Source: an uncultured Haliea sp. (lineage in GTDB: Bacteria > Pseudomonadota > Gammaproteobacteria > Pseudomonadales > Halieaceae). Taken from it: DNA of 64,000 nucleotides. Below the pieces are notes generated by a model. It worked only from the letters and a program-made list of their open reading frames with translations, was not told the origin of the DNA and did no database searches. Below are positions 17,293-27,187 of this stretch, piece by piece; the first letter of the stretch is position 1, and each line of letters begins with the position of its first letter. A program made the translations under genes and the position numbers. The stretch spans positions 100,276 through 164,275 of the forward strand of contig CAJXUQ010000006.1 in the NCBI GenBank assembly GCA_913061145.1. Reading direction: 5' to 3'.

Positions 17293-18207
17293 TCAAAACG
17301 CTGAGTTCGACACCAGGCTCCGCAGCCGTACATCCACGGTGACCTGCAGTGAGGTCAGCGCGAGGGCCGCTGCCCGTCCCGCCGGCGGTGCACGGTGCAT
17401 GTGGGGCGTCATCGCCAGTAAATCGGCGATCGCCGCGCTGTCATGCAGCAGTACCTGAAAGCGCACCGACTCCTCCGCCAGCAACTGAAAACCCGCGTGC
17501 GTGCGGGGCGCTGCCGCGGGTTTTTGTTTCAGTGCGGGGTAGATGACCTCACGCAGCTCCTGCAAATGCGCCGGACCCGCCTCCGCAAGCAGCAACTCAC
17601 CGGCCGGCTTCAACACACGAGCGAACTCGGCAAAGACAGGAAAGCCAAACAGGCACAACAGCCTGTCCACGCTGCTCCCGGCGACGGGCAGGCGGGCGTT
17701 GCTCGCCACCATCCAGGCTGAGCGCCGATCCTGCCGCGCCGCTTCCTGCACGGCCCATTTGGAAATATCCACGCCGCCCAGCCTGAGTGGCTGGCTGGCA
17801 CCGGCAACCCTTGCCAGTTCGCGCAGGTAGTAGCCCTCGCCGCAACCGGCATCAATACAACACAGCGGGTCGACCCGTGGTATTGATCCCAGCACAGTGC
17901 GCGCGACCGCAGCCGCCAACGGGTCATAGTGGCCCGCGTTGAGGAAACGCGCACGGGCGGCAACCATCTCCCGACTGTCGCCCGGGTCCCGGGAGCGCTT
18001 GTTCTGTACCGCGAGGAGATTGACGTATCCGCGCCTGGCAATGTCAAAGCTGTGACCACTGGGGCAACACCAACTGCCATCGCTGACCGCAAGCGGCTGA
18101 CTGTCCAGGGGGCATATCAGCTCGGTGAAGGGTGTGATCAACGCCAAGCGGTGCTCACACAGGCACGCCGGACTCCAGCTTGGGGTTTGGCCCATACTGG
18201 TTGTCAC
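17293..18207 (-). CDS. RlmA-like 23S rRNA (guanine-N1) methyltransferase
   Basis: 304 residues as drawn. An N-terminal zinc-binding region (CPLDSQPL...CCPSGHSFD, with ARRGYVNLL) precedes a SAM-binding domain with CIDAGCGEGYYLREL near residue 115 and FGFPVFAEFARVLKPAG. This is the RlmA/RrmA layout, which methylates G745-type bases of 23S rRNA. The ATG at 18207 would overlap the upstream DUF805 gene by 53 bases. A TTG at 18147, 8 bases past the DUF805 stop and giving 284 residues, is equally plausible. The enzyme class is sound; the exact target base is by homology only. Confidence 0.82.
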   Translation of the reverse strand: MTTSMGQTPSWSPACLCEHRLALITPFTELICPLDSQPLAVSDGSWCCPSGHSFDIARRGYVNLLAVQNKRSRDPGDSREMVAARARFLNAGHYDPLAAAVARTVLGSIPRVDPLCCIDAGCGEGYYLRELARVAGASQPLRLGGVDISKWAVQEAARQDRRSAWMVASNARLPVAGSSVDRLLCLFGFPVFAEFARVLKPAGELLLAEAGPAHLQELREVIYPALKQKPAAAPRTHAGFQLLAEESVRFQVLLHDSAAIADLLAMTPHMHRAPPAGRAAALALTSLQVTVDVRLRSLVSNSAF

Positions 18208-18538
18208 CGGGCTCGCTGTCGAAGACCATGAAGATCAGCAACACGAGCCCACCGATGACCGGGATAAAGGCCAGCAGCAACCACCAGCCTGTGCGCCCGG
18301 TATCGTGCAGGCGACGTACCGCGACGGCGATCGCGGGTATCAGCACCGCCAACCAGTAAATACCGCCGAGAAGCCCCACCCCCATCTCATCGTTGAAGGT
18401 GCCGGTGATCGTGTCGACGATGCCCAGGGCAATACTCGCCAGAATGTTGAACAGCACGAAAAACCAGTATTCCTTGCGACGCGCCCGCCCGTTGAACATC
18501 GCATACTTGTTTTTCAATACGTCGAGATACCAATTCAT
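18155..18538 (-). CDS. DUF805 membrane protein
   Basis: 127 residues with the DUF805 signature: MNWYLDVLKNKYAMFNGRAR, R-K-E-Y-W-F-F before the first membrane span, and RLHDTGRTGWWLLLAFIPVI between the later spans. About three to four transmembrane segments. Small inner-membrane proteins of this family have no established function. The gene stands between glpD and the rRNA methyltransferase gene on the same strand, and its 3' end may overlap the latter. Confidence 0.85.
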   Translation of the reverse strand: MNWYLDVLKNKYAMFNGRARRKEYWFFVLFNILASIALGIVDTITGTFNDEMGVGLLGGIYWLAVLIPAIAVAVRRLHDTGRTGWWLLLAFIPVIGGLVLLIFMVFDSEPGDNQYGPNPKLESGVPV

Positions 18539-18600
18539 CCCATTCCCCTTCCTGTTATCCAGATTCCTGTCCTGCGACCCAGTGTCCGCCCCCAGTCAGT

Positions 18601-20208
18601 TTAGACCAGATTCTCCGCGAGGTATTCCGCGAGACGCTGCTCTGCCTCGTCGCCGAAGAGGATTTCCGCTGCACGGCGCAACCCGGGCGCTTCGGCAATC
18701 TCCTCCCGACGCAACACCAGCTCGATCTTGGAACGTCGGCGCATGAAATCCTCCAGTTTCACCACCATCTCGCGCTGCGCCGTCATCTCCATTTCGCAGC
18801 GCGTGTATTCGGCACGGCCAATCAACAGGCGGGCGCAGCTGCGGTCGGCGCGGATGCGTTCCAGCAGGTGAAAGGCCGCCTGCCCGTAGCGACGCCAGAA
18901 GCGCTCGCTCAAGGGCTCCGAGGAGGTGGGTGCGGTCAACTCATCCAGCTGCATCAGCCGCGCCTGACGCAAATACTCTTCGTGCACGCCGGGCGGTGGC
19001 TCGCCATACCAGGCTGCCCGCGGCTCTGGCACATCGATACCCAGCCTGGACAGCGCCGCGACCACCTCGTCGCCCACATTCAGGCAGTCCGTAAGCTTGC
19101 CGCCGAGAATACTGACGTGTTGCCGTTCGCGATCCACTTCCAGCACATGTTTGCGGGAAAGCTGTACCCAGTCGGCCCCGTCGCCGTCACCCCCGACCGC
19201 CAGCGGCCGCACACCACAGCGTTCGGCAATGATGCTTTCGCGGGTCAGCGGCGGGTCCATATCCAGCAGCGCATTGACATTCGAAAGCACGAAATCACGG
19301 TCTTCGTCGGTCACCCCGACCTCCGGCGACTCCACCCGCGTGTCCGTGGTCCCCACGCAGGTCCGCGACCCCATGGGAATCAGGAAAAACAGCCGGCCGT
19401 CGCTGGCAAAGAAGGTGAGCACGCGCTTGTTGTCGGTGACCCGATCGACAATCAGGTGGATACCCTTGGAGAACACATGGTGGTGCCTGGTCCGCACGCC
19501 GGCGGCCTGGTTCAGTCCGTCCAGCCACGGCCCTGCCGCATTGACCAGCGCACGGGCGGCGATGGTAAAGGTCTCGCCACTGACCGCATCGCGTGCCTGC
19601 ACCAACCAGCGCCCGCCTTCACGGCGCAGGGACGTGGCGGCCACGTAATTGGCCGCGACACAGCCATAGTCCAACGCTTTGCGCACAAAGCCGAAGACAA
19701 AGCGGGCATCGTTGTCGTAGAGATAGCAGTCGGAGTACTCCAAGCCACCCGCTGCCCGCCGCGTGTCGATCACCGGCTCTGCAGCCTCAAGTTTGCGAGC
19801 GCTTACATATTTCGGTGGCCGGGTTTTGAAGCGCCCCATCACCCAGTACAGCACACTCCCAAGAAAGATGATGAACGGTGGCCAGCGAAAGCCCTTCTGG
19901 ATGGTGGTGAAGAAGCGGATTTCCTTCACGGTGGAGGGGTAGGCGCGCATGAGTTCGTTGCGCGAGCGGCACAGCTTGTTCACCAGCAGGAATTCGTAGC
20001 TCTCCAGGTACTTGATGCCACCCCAGGCGAGATTGGAAGACTGGGAGCTGACGCCGCTGGCGAAGTCCTCAGCCTCGATCAGGGCCACGTTGACACCGCG
20101 CCCGGCCAGCGCAGCGGCCGACACGGCGCCGTTGATGCCGCCGCCGATGACCAGCACATCAAACTCCTGCCCCGCCAGTTTGGCGAGATTTGTCTGGCGC
20201 AGCGACAT
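18601..20208 (-). CDS. glpD: Aerobic glycerol-3-phosphate dehydrogenase (FAD)
   Basis: 535 residues from the ATG at 20208 (GAGGT upstream; MSLRQTNLAKL start). The FAD dinucleotide site is VLVIGGGINGAVSAAALAGRG, followed by ASGVSSQSSNLAWGGIKYLE, typical of GlpD. Further motifs are NAAGPWLDGL and PMGSRTCVGTTDT, and a C-terminal helical domain is present. It oxidises glycerol-3-phosphate to dihydroxyacetone phosphate and passes electrons to quinone at the inner membrane. The usual companions glpK, glpF and glpR are absent. A short hydrophobic patch (IIFLGSVLYWVMG) near residue 125 may help membrane contact. Confidence 0.9.
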   Translation of the reverse strand: MSLRQTNLAKLAGQEFDVLVIGGGINGAVSAAALAGRGVNVALIEAEDFASGVSSQSSNLAWGGIKYLESYEFLLVNKLCRSRNELMRAYPSTVKEIRFFTTIQKGFRWPPFIIFLGSVLYWVMGRFKTRPPKYVSARKLEAAEPVIDTRRAAGGLEYSDCYLYDNDARFVFGFVRKALDYGCVAANYVAATSLRREGGRWLVQARDAVSGETFTIAARALVNAAGPWLDGLNQAAGVRTRHHHVFSKGIHLIVDRVTDNKRVLTFFASDGRLFFLIPMGSRTCVGTTDTRVESPEVGVTDEDRDFVLSNVNALLDMDPPLTRESIIAERCGVRPLAVGGDGDGADWVQLSRKHVLEVDRERQHVSILGGKLTDCLNVGDEVVAALSRLGIDVPEPRAAWYGEPPPGVHEEYLRQARLMQLDELTAPTSSEPLSERFWRRYGQAAFHLLERIRADRSCARLLIGRAEYTRCEMEMTAQREMVVKLEDFMRRRSKIELVLRREEIAEAPGLRRAAEILFGDEAEQRLAEYLAENLV

Positions 20209-20443
20209 GGTTACCTCATGACCTGACAGAACCCTCGGTGATGGCAACGCACACCTTTTCCTGGTGTGGAAAGGCGCGTGCCACAGCCAGCATACGCCAG
20301 CTGTACGCTACAGACCAAACATCCACACCACCGCGATTAGACAGAGGCGCAAGGCCCAGACATACTCTGCTGCCAACAACGTCCGGAGGCGTCGCCCTGG
20401 CGCAACGCAGGACGTGGAACCGGACGAGCAAGGACAGGCAGGT

Positions 20444-21478
20444 ATGACGGCAAAAGACTGGCAACGCATTGAGCTCAGCGCATTCGGGGGCCCGGAAAAC
20501 CTGCACCTGGTCACCGAGCACACGCTTCCCGAGCCCGGGCCGGGACAGATTCGGGTCAGGGTGCTGGCAGCTGGCACCGGGTTCACCGACACCATCGTGC
20601 GCCAGGGTCAGTACGTCGACGTGAAGGACAAGCCGCCCTTTACTCCCGGTTACGACTGGGTGGGCGTCGTCGACGCACTCGGCAGCGGTGTCAGCGGTCT
20701 GCAGGTGGGTGACACCGTCGCGGACATGCCGGCGATCGGTGGCTATACGCAATACCTGTGCGTGGACGCAAGCAGCGTGGTGCCTTGCCCCGCCGGCCTC
20801 GACCCGTTCAAGGCCGTATGCATGATGCTGTCCTACACCACCGCCTGGCAGATGCTGACGCGCGAATGCGACCTGAAACCGGGCGATCCCATCCTGGTAC
20901 ACGCAGCCGGTGGCGCCGTGGGAACGGCGCTGCTGGAGCTGGCCCGCGAGCTGAAGCTCACGGTCTACGGTACCGCATCCAGCAGCAAGCACGACCTGGT
21001 GCGGAGCTTCGGCGCCACGCCCATCGACTACCGCAACACGGACTTTGTCACTGAAATCCTCCACCTCACCCAGGGCAAGGGCGTACAGGCCGTGTTTGAT
21101 ACCATCGGCGGCAAGTCCTGGGCGCGCTCTTACCGCTGCGTGGCCAGGGGTGGCCGCCTGGTGGGCTTTGGCGCGCTGCAGGTAACCACCGGCGAGGAGA
21201 GCGTGCCCAGCCTGCTGTGGGGGTTCGCCAAACTGCTTGGCCTGTGGCGCCTGCGTCCGGACGGGCGCAAGAGCAGTTTCTACAACATCCTCAGCCGACG
21301 GCGCAAACTGCCGGAGGAGTTCCGCAACGATGTGGCCACCCTGATGAAGTGGCTGGGGGAAGGACGCCTGCACCCCGCTGTAGCAGAAGTACGGCCACTG
21401 CGCGACGCGGCCGAGGTGCACCGGCTGATCGGCGCTGGCGCAGTGCCCGGCAAGATCGTGCTGGACTGCCAGGCCTGA
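20444..21478 (+). CDS. Quinone-oxidoreductase-like MDR family dehydrogenase
   Basis: 344 residues from the ATG at 20444. A GroES-like N-terminal domain (FTDTIVRQGQY, FTPGYDWVGVVDALG) is followed by the nucleotide-binding domain with ILVHAAGGAVGTALLELAR near residue 150 and VFDTIGGKSW. Zinc-ligand cysteines of alcohol dehydrogenases are missing, which fits zinc-free NADPH:quinone reductases or enoyl reductases. It begins a probable three-gene unit with an esterase (47 bases on) and an acyl-CoA ligase, pointing to breakdown of an ester or enone substrate. The upstream spacer (20209-20443) shows only a weak hairpin. Confidence 0.82.
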   Translation: MTAKDWQRIELSAFGGPENLHLVTEHTLPEPGPGQIRVRVLAAGTGFTDTIVRQGQYVDVKDKPPFTPGYDWVGVVDALGSGVSGLQVGDTVADMPAIGGYTQYLCVDASSVVPCPAGLDPFKAVCMMLSYTTAWQMLTRECDLKPGDPILVHAAGGAVGTALLELARELKLTVYGTASSSKHDLVRSFGATPIDYRNTDFVTEILHLTQGKGVQAVFDTIGGKSWARSYRCVARGGRLVGFGALQVTTGEESVPSLLWGFAKLLGLWRLRPDGRKSSFYNILSRRRKLPEEFRNDVATLMKWLGEGRLHPAVAEVRPLRDAAEVHRLIGAGAVPGKIVLDCQA

Positions 21479-21524
21479 GCCTGCATCCACAACAGAACCA
21501 TCATAAAACAGGGAGTTAGCCACC

Positions 21525-22484
21525 ATGAAATACAACATCGACCCCGAACTGCGCCCGATCCTCGATCTGCTGCCGCCTTTCGATCTCGCAGACCCCGCCA
21601 CCATGCGCGCCACCATGGATGCTATGGTCGGCCCGGCCAATGCAGCGCTGGATACCAGCGGCACCGCCATCAGCGATCACGCGGCTCCCGGTCTGGCTGG
21701 CGCACCGGAGGTCCCTGTGCGGGTCTATCGGCCGGAGAGCGCCACCGCTGCACTGCCGGGGCTGCTCTATCTGCACGGCGGCGGTTTTGTGTTCGGCAAT
21801 CTGGAGAGCGAACACGCGACCTGCCTCGCTATCAGCCGGCAGTTGGGCATTGTCGTGGTGTCCGTTGACTATCGGCTCTCGCCGGAGACCGCCTTCCCGG
21901 GCCCGCTGGACGACTGTTATGCCGCCCTGCTGTGGACGCAGGCCAACGCAGCGACGCTGGGCATCGATCTGCGGCGGCTCGGCGTCATGGGGCAGAGTGC
22001 CGGGGGTTGCCTGGCGGCCGCGTGCGCGCTGCGCGCCCGCGATGAGAACGGGCCGGCCCTGTGCTACCAGTTTCTTTCCATTCCGGTGCTCGACGACCGC
22101 CTCGATACGCCGAGCATGCAGGCCTTCACCGACACCCCTATCTGGCACCTGGCCAACGCCGAACAAAGCTGGGACTACTACCTGGGCAGCGCGCTGCAGC
22201 GCGGCACGGCGGAGGTCCCCGCGCTGGCCGCCCCGGCGCGCGCAGCGAACCTCCAGGGGCTGCCGCCCGCCTGCGTCACTGCCATGGAGTTCGACCCGCT
22301 GCGGGATGAGGCGCTGATCTATGCCCAGCGCCTGCTGGCGGCCGGCGTCTCCACCGAGATTCACTGCTACCCGGGGACCTTCCACGGCTCCAGCATGGTG
22401 GTGGATGCTGCGCTCAGTAAACGCGGTGTGGCAGACATGCTGACCGCCCTGGGCCGCGGTCTCTGCGTCGAGTCATCACAGTAG
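21525..22484 (+). CDS. HSL-family alpha/beta hydrolase (esterase)
   Basis: 319 residues. Hormone-sensitive-lipase-type hydrolase: the oxyanion motif LHGGGFVFG near residue 86, the nucleophile elbow GQSAGG near residue 154, the acid in MEFDPLRDE and the histidine in GTFHGS. The unit order (quinone reductase, esterase, acyl-CoA ligase) suggests ester cleavage whose acid product is then activated by CoA. There is no signal peptide, so it is cytoplasmic. A second member of the family is at 26277. The substrate is unknown. Confidence 0.87.
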   Translation: MKYNIDPELRPILDLLPPFDLADPATMRATMDAMVGPANAALDTSGTAISDHAAPGLAGAPEVPVRVYRPESATAALPGLLYLHGGGFVFGNLESEHATCLAISRQLGIVVVSVDYRLSPETAFPGPLDDCYAALLWTQANAATLGIDLRRLGVMGQSAGGCLAAACALRARDENGPALCYQFLSIPVLDDRLDTPSMQAFTDTPIWHLANAEQSWDYYLGSALQRGTAEVPALAAPARAANLQGLPPACVTAMEFDPLRDEALIYAQRLLAAGVSTEIHCYPGTFHGSSMVVDAALSKRGVADMLTALGRGLCVESSQ

Positions 22485-22505
22485 CTGCCCGGGGGCATCC
22501 ACAGC

Positions 22506-24086
22506 ATGGATACGAGCAGGCTCTACCAGCCGCCCCTGATGCCGCAGCTGCTGATCGAGGGGCTGAACCGCCACCACGACCAGCCCTGCCTGTTTCTTGG
22601 CGACAAGGTGGCGACCTACCGCGAGGTGCGCGAGCGCACCAGCCAACTGGTGCAGGCGCTGCAGTCGGTTGGCCTTGGCAAGGGCAGCCGCATTGCGGTC
22701 ATCTCGGGCAACCGCCCGGAAGTGCTGGCCAATATCGCAGCCATGCAGCTCAACGGCTGTATCGGCACGCCCCTGCATCCGCTGGGGTCACTTGATGATC
22801 ACGCCTACATACTTGAAGCGGCGGAAATCGATGCGCTGGTTTTCGATCCGGCCACCTTCGACGAGCACGCGGCCCGACTGCAGGCGCGGGTCCCCGGTGT
22901 CAAGCACCTGCTGGCCTTCGGCCCGAGCACCCACGGCAGGGACTACCTGGCACTGGCTGACGGCTTCACGCCGCAACCTCTGGTCGCCCCCGACATCAAC
23001 CCGGAGGATATTGCCTCCATCAACTTCACCGGCGGCACCACCGGGCGACCCAAGGGGGTGATGAGCAGCTACCGCGTGACCAGCTACATGACACAGGTAC
23101 AGCTGGCCGAGTGGGAATTCCCCGATGATCTGCGCATGCTGATCGCCACACCGCTCTCCCATGCTGCCGCGGCTTTTTTCATACCCGTTCTGCAGAAGGG
23201 TGGCGCGTTCTACGTGATGCAGGGTTTCAGCCCGGACGCGTTTTTCGACATGGTGCAGGCACACCGCATCACGGCGACCATGCTGGTACCGGTGATGCTG
23301 TATTTCCTGCTTGACTCACCACGCGCGCAGAGCGCCGACATGTCCAGTATGCAAACCATTTTCTATGGCGCATCGCCGATGAGCCCCGCGCGTTTGCAGC
23401 AGGCTATCGCGCTGTGGGGGCAGGTGTTCTACCAGTTTTTTGGCCAGTCAGAGGCGCCCATGGTGGTGGCCAACATGCGGCGCAAGGAGCACGACCTGGG
23501 CCGGCCCCAGCGGCTGGGCGCCTGTGGGCGACCCTCCCCCTGGGTGCCGCTGGCGCTGCTGGACGCTGACGGCAAACCGGTTGCAGCGGGTGAGGCTGGC
23601 GAGATCTGCGTGCGCGGCCCGCTGGTCATGAGTGGTTACAAGGACATGCCGGAGGCCACTGCCGAGGCTTTCGCCGGCGGCTGGCTGCACACCGGCGATA
23701 TCGGGCGCCTGGACGACGAGGGCTTTCTGTACATTGTCGATCGCACCAAGGACATGATCGTCACCGGGGGCTTCAACGTCTACCCGCGGGAGGTGGAGGA
23801 CGTGCTGAGCCGGCACCCGGCCGTGCAGCAGGTAGCCGTGATCGGCGTGCCTGACGCCCAGTGGGGTGAGGCGGTAAAGGCAGTGGTGGTGGTCAAATCC
23901 GGTATCGCTGCCGATGCTGCACTTGCCGCGGACCTGAAGCAGACGGTGAAAGACGCCAAGGGTTCGGTGCAGGCACCGAAGAGCGTGGACTACGTCGATG
24001 CCATTCCCCTCACGCCGGTGGGCAAACCGGACAAAAAGGCCCTGCGCGCCCGCTATTGGAGCAAGGAGGCCCGTGGCGTCAGCTGA
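22506..24086 (+). CDS. Acyl-CoA ligase (AMP-binding superfamily)
   Basis: 526 residues. All AMP-binding motifs are visible: the P-loop INFTGGTTGRPKGV near residue 175, FFGQSEAP, LHTGDIGRLDDEGFLYIVDR, the hinge VTGGFNVYPREVED, and the C-terminal catalytic lysine in TPVGKPDKKAL. It activates a carboxylic acid (fatty or aromatic) to its CoA ester through an acyl-AMP. It starts 21 bases after the esterase, so it is likely co-transcribed. The chain-length preference cannot be read from sequence by eye. Confidence 0.9.
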   Translation: MDTSRLYQPPLMPQLLIEGLNRHHDQPCLFLGDKVATYREVRERTSQLVQALQSVGLGKGSRIAVISGNRPEVLANIAAMQLNGCIGTPLHPLGSLDDHAYILEAAEIDALVFDPATFDEHAARLQARVPGVKHLLAFGPSTHGRDYLALADGFTPQPLVAPDINPEDIASINFTGGTTGRPKGVMSSYRVTSYMTQVQLAEWEFPDDLRMLIATPLSHAAAAFFIPVLQKGGAFYVMQGFSPDAFFDMVQAHRITATMLVPVMLYFLLDSPRAQSADMSSMQTIFYGASPMSPARLQQAIALWGQVFYQFFGQSEAPMVVANMRRKEHDLGRPQRLGACGRPSPWVPLALLDADGKPVAAGEAGEICVRGPLVMSGYKDMPEATAEAFAGGWLHTGDIGRLDDEGFLYIVDRTKDMIVTGGFNVYPREVEDVLSRHPAVQQVAVIGVPDAQWGEAVKAVVVVKSGIAADAALAADLKQTVKDAKGSVQAPKSVDYVDAIPLTPVGKPDKKALRARYWSKEARGVS

Positions 24087-24109
24087 GCCCGTGCCCGCAG
24101 CAGCGGTGA

Positions 24110-24994
24110 TCAGGCAAGTCCTCGCCATCTGCGGCGACTGACAACACCGGTGGCAATGCCCGTGCCCAGCAGGGTGATGGTCATGCCGGCCAGCACCTGC
24201 AGGGTAATGGGCTCCTGCAATAGCAGGAAACCCCAGACCAGGGCACTCACCGGCACCAGCATGGTCACCGTCGACGCCGCCGTTGCACCGGCACTCGAGA
24301 GCAGTGCAAAGAACAGCAACAGCGCGGCCGCGGTACTCACCGCGCCCAGACCAATGGCTGCACCCCAGGCCGTGGCACTGACCGGTTCCGCGGGCCAGAG
24401 CAACACGCCCGGCAACAGCAGAATCAGGGCACTGGCGGCACAGCTACCCGCCGCCAGCACCCGCGTCGGCAGATGCCCAAGCCGGGTGCGCGAGTAGTTG
24501 CCCGCAAAGCCATAACAGAGCGTCGCGGCGAGCGCCGAGAGAATAAACCAGCCGTCGCCGCCGGCACTGAAGTCCAGGCGACCGGCCGAGAGCACGGCGA
24601 CCCCGGCAAAGGCCAGGGCCAGCCCCAGCACCTGCCGGCGCAGAATGGGCGTGGCGAACAAGGCCGCCCCCATCAGCGCCGTGCAAATCGGCGTCGCAGC
24701 ATTGATCAGGGAGGTCACGCCCGCCTCCAGACGCAGGGTGGCCACTGCCAGGAAGGTGTAGGGCAGCGCCGCATTGGTCAGCCCCAGCAGGAACAGGGGA
24801 CCCGCGTGGCTGCGGAGCAGTTGCAGGTAATCGCGTCGCCAGAGCAGCGGCAACAGCAGCAGGGCGCCCAGCAGCATGCGCACAAGGATCAGGGGCAGAG
24901 CGCCGAATTCAGGTGCCGCCACACGCAGGAAGATGAACGAAAACCCCCACAGTGACGAAAGCAGCAGCAGGCGCAGCGTATCAGTGGGTGACAT
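24110..24994 (-). CDS. DMT-superfamily (EamA) transporter
   Basis: 294 residues from the ATG at 24994, chosen because the longer frame lacks membrane character and hydrophobicity begins exactly here. Ten hydrophobic segments in two EamA halves: LLLLSSLWGFSFIFLRVAAP opens the first, and VTMLVPVSALVWGFLLLQEP marks the second. Members export amino acids, metabolites or drugs. It is convergent with the acyl-CoA ligase and divergent from the MBL hydrolase; no substrate can be assigned. Confidence 0.87.
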   Translation of the reverse strand: MSPTDTLRLLLLSSLWGFSFIFLRVAAPEFGALPLILVRMLLGALLLLPLLWRRDYLQLLRSHAGPLFLLGLTNAALPYTFLAVATLRLEAGVTSLINAATPICTALMGAALFATPILRRQVLGLALAFAGVAVLSAGRLDFSAGGDGWFILSALAATLCYGFAGNYSRTRLGHLPTRVLAAGSCAASALILLLPGVLLWPAEPVSATAWGAAIGLGAVSTAAALLLFFALLSSAGATAASTVTMLVPVSALVWGFLLLQEPITLQVLAGMTITLLGTGIATGVVSRRRWRGLA

Positions 24995-25174
24995 CGCAGA
25001 TCCGCCGAAAAAAGCCGGCAGAATACGGCAGCCCGGTGCGGATGGAAAGCACTCCGCGACGGCAGCGCAGCGGCTCTCACCTCGCGCGAGCCCGCGCGCG
25101 ACCCGCTGCATGCTGGACTTTCCCGCCAGCAACGTCGAACATACCGGACCTGCCACTCTAGCCTGGAAACCCGG

Positions 25175-26251
25175 ATGCTTGTCGCCAACCCTGAAAACTA
25201 CGCCGGCCTCACCTACCCCTGGACCCGTGCCGTCAATCCGGAATCGGGGGTGCCGCAGCAGGTTGCCGAGGGCGTGTACTGGGTGCGTTTCCCCATGCCC
25301 ATGGGGCTGGATCACATCAACATCTGGCTGCTGGAGGACGGCGATGGCTGGGTGGTTGTCGACACCTGCCTCGATCTGCCGCGTTCACGAGAGATCTGGG
25401 AGAGCCTGTTCACCGGCTTCCTCAGCGGCAAACGCATCACCCGCGTCATCTGTACCCACATGCACCCGGATCATGTCGGCCTCGCGGGCTGGCTGACCGA
25501 GCGTTTTGACTGCCAATTGCTGATGACCCGGGAAGAGTTTCTGATGTGCCGCTCCCTGGTCAGCGACACTGGCAGACCGGCACCGGAAGTGGCGATTCGC
25601 TATTTCAAGGCAGCGGGGTATACAGATGAGCAGATCGACAACTACCGCCGGGCTTTCGGTGGATTCGGCCGCGCGGTCTACCGCCTGCCGGACAGCTTCC
25701 ATCGGCTCAAGGACCGCGAGACGCTCACCATTGGGGGGCGCTACTGGCAGGTCATCGTGGGCAGCGGACACTCGCCGGAGCACGCCTGCCTGTACTGCCC
25801 CGCACTGAAACTGCTGATCTCCGGTGACCAGGTGCTGCCCCGGATCACGCCCAACGTCAGTGTATTCCCCACCGAGCCCGAGAGCGACCCGCTTCAGGAA
25901 TGGCTGCAGTCCTGTGCCCGCATTCGCGAACTGCTGCCGGAGGATCTGCTGGTGCTGCCGGCCCATGAAGCACCGTTCTACGGCCTGCACGTGCGCCTGA
26001 CGCAGCTGATCGAGACCCACAAGAAAGAACTCAACCAGCTCTACGACCACCTCGCCGAGCCGAAACGGGTGGTGGACTGCTTCCCCGCGCTATTCAAGCG
26101 CGAGATTACCGAACACCACCTCAGCCTCGCCACGGGTGAAACCATCGCGCACCTGAACTGCCTGCGTCGCCGCCGCCAGATCGATTTCCGCACCGATGAC
26201 ACGGGTGTGCGCTGGTACTTCCAGTTGCCTGAATCCATCGCCTTCGACTGA
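25175..26251 (+). CDS. MBL-fold metallo-hydrolase
   Basis: 358 residues. Metal-binding motif THMHPDH (H95, H97, D99, H100), further ligands in GSGHSPEHACLY (about residue 192) and SGDQVLP, and a C-terminal LPAHEAPFYG. The long helical C-terminal part with a winged-helix-like end resembles the glyoxalase-II/LACTB2-type MBL hydrolases that act on thioesters or lactones. It is followed 25 bases later by a second HSL esterase gene, so the two probably act in the same pathway. Confidence 0.85.
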   Translation: MLVANPENYAGLTYPWTRAVNPESGVPQQVAEGVYWVRFPMPMGLDHINIWLLEDGDGWVVVDTCLDLPRSREIWESLFTGFLSGKRITRVICTHMHPDHVGLAGWLTERFDCQLLMTREEFLMCRSLVSDTGRPAPEVAIRYFKAAGYTDEQIDNYRRAFGGFGRAVYRLPDSFHRLKDRETLTIGGRYWQVIVGSGHSPEHACLYCPALKLLISGDQVLPRITPNVSVFPTEPESDPLQEWLQSCARIRELLPEDLLVLPAHEAPFYGLHVRLTQLIETHKKELNQLYDHLAEPKRVVDCFPALFKREITEHHLSLATGETIAHLNCLRRRRQIDFRTDDTGVRWYFQLPESIAFD

Positions 26252-26276
26252 GCGGCGGGAGCGCGCTATCCGCACA

Positions 26277-27176
26277 ATGCTGCAAACCGTGAGAGTCTGG
26301 GCTACGCGAGCCTATTACCGCCGGGCCAACGCCCGGGCCTGGCGTGGCAAGTTCACCGATGCGCCGTTCAGCACGCTGCAGCTGCCGGGGCCCGGCGGAC
26401 AGCTGCAGACGCGCGTGTACAGCAGCAAACAGGGCCGCGACAAACCTTTGATCATCTACTTCCACGGCGGTGGCTGGGTGATTGGCGACCTCGCGACCCA
26501 CCACCCCTTTTGTCAGCAGTTGCGTGAGCACACAGGCTGTACCGTGGTGGCAGTGGACTACCGACTGGCACCGGAACACCCCTGTCCTGCAGCGCTGGAC
26601 GACTGCCTTGCGGCCACCCGCTGGCTGGCCGGTCACGTCGAAAGCATTGGCCCCACGAATGGCAAGTTTGTGCTTGCCGGTGACAGCGCTGGCGGTCACC
26701 TCGCCGCCTGCACGGCGCTGGCCGTCGATGCGGCGCTTCGCTCCCGTCTTGCCGGCGCACTCCTCATCTACCCCGTGGTCGACCACTACAGCCGTCCCTA
26801 CCCGTCCTACACCGAGCGCGCACGTGGGCAAACCCTGACCAGCGCACTCATGCGCTGGTTCTGGGATACCTGGCTGGAAGGTAAAGGCGCTGACGCGGCG
26901 AGCGCCGCCGGTGCGGTGATTGCAGGGCGCCCGGACTTGAGCTCCCTGCCCCCCTGCCTGCTGGTGACGGCGGAACGCGACCCGTTACGGGACGAGGGGC
27001 GAGCACTGGGAACCGCGCTGGAACACGCGGGGGTCGATATGACGCAACACCACTATGCCAACGCCGAGCACGGCTTCGCCTGCTCACAGGGGCCGAACCC
27101 CGATTTCCAGCATTTCATGGCACTTACCCGCCAGTGGCTGGACAGACGTGCCGCCGGACGCTCCGACGCGCACTGA
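26277..27176 (+). CDS. HSL-family alpha/beta hydrolase (second esterase)
   Basis: 299 residues from the ATG at 26277. Motifs: YFHGGGWVIGDLATHH near residue 65, VDYRLAPEHP, the nucleophile elbow AGDSAGGHLAA near residue 138, the acid in TAERDPLRDEG and the histidine in NAEHGFAC. It is distinct from the esterase at 21525 (GDSAGG rather than GQSAGG). It follows the MBL hydrolase closely and ends 11 bases before the convergent iron alcohol dehydrogenase. Confidence 0.88.
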   Translation: MLQTVRVWATRAYYRRANARAWRGKFTDAPFSTLQLPGPGGQLQTRVYSSKQGRDKPLIIYFHGGGWVIGDLATHHPFCQQLREHTGCTVVAVDYRLAPEHPCPAALDDCLAATRWLAGHVESIGPTNGKFVLAGDSAGGHLAACTALAVDAALRSRLAGALLIYPVVDHYSRPYPSYTERARGQTLTSALMRWFWDTWLEGKGADAASAAGAVIAGRPDLSSLPPCLLVTAERDPLRDEGRALGTALEHAGVDMTQHHYANAEHGFACSQGPNPDFQHFMALTRQWLDRRAAGRSDAH

Positions 27177-27187
27177 ACGCGGTCGCG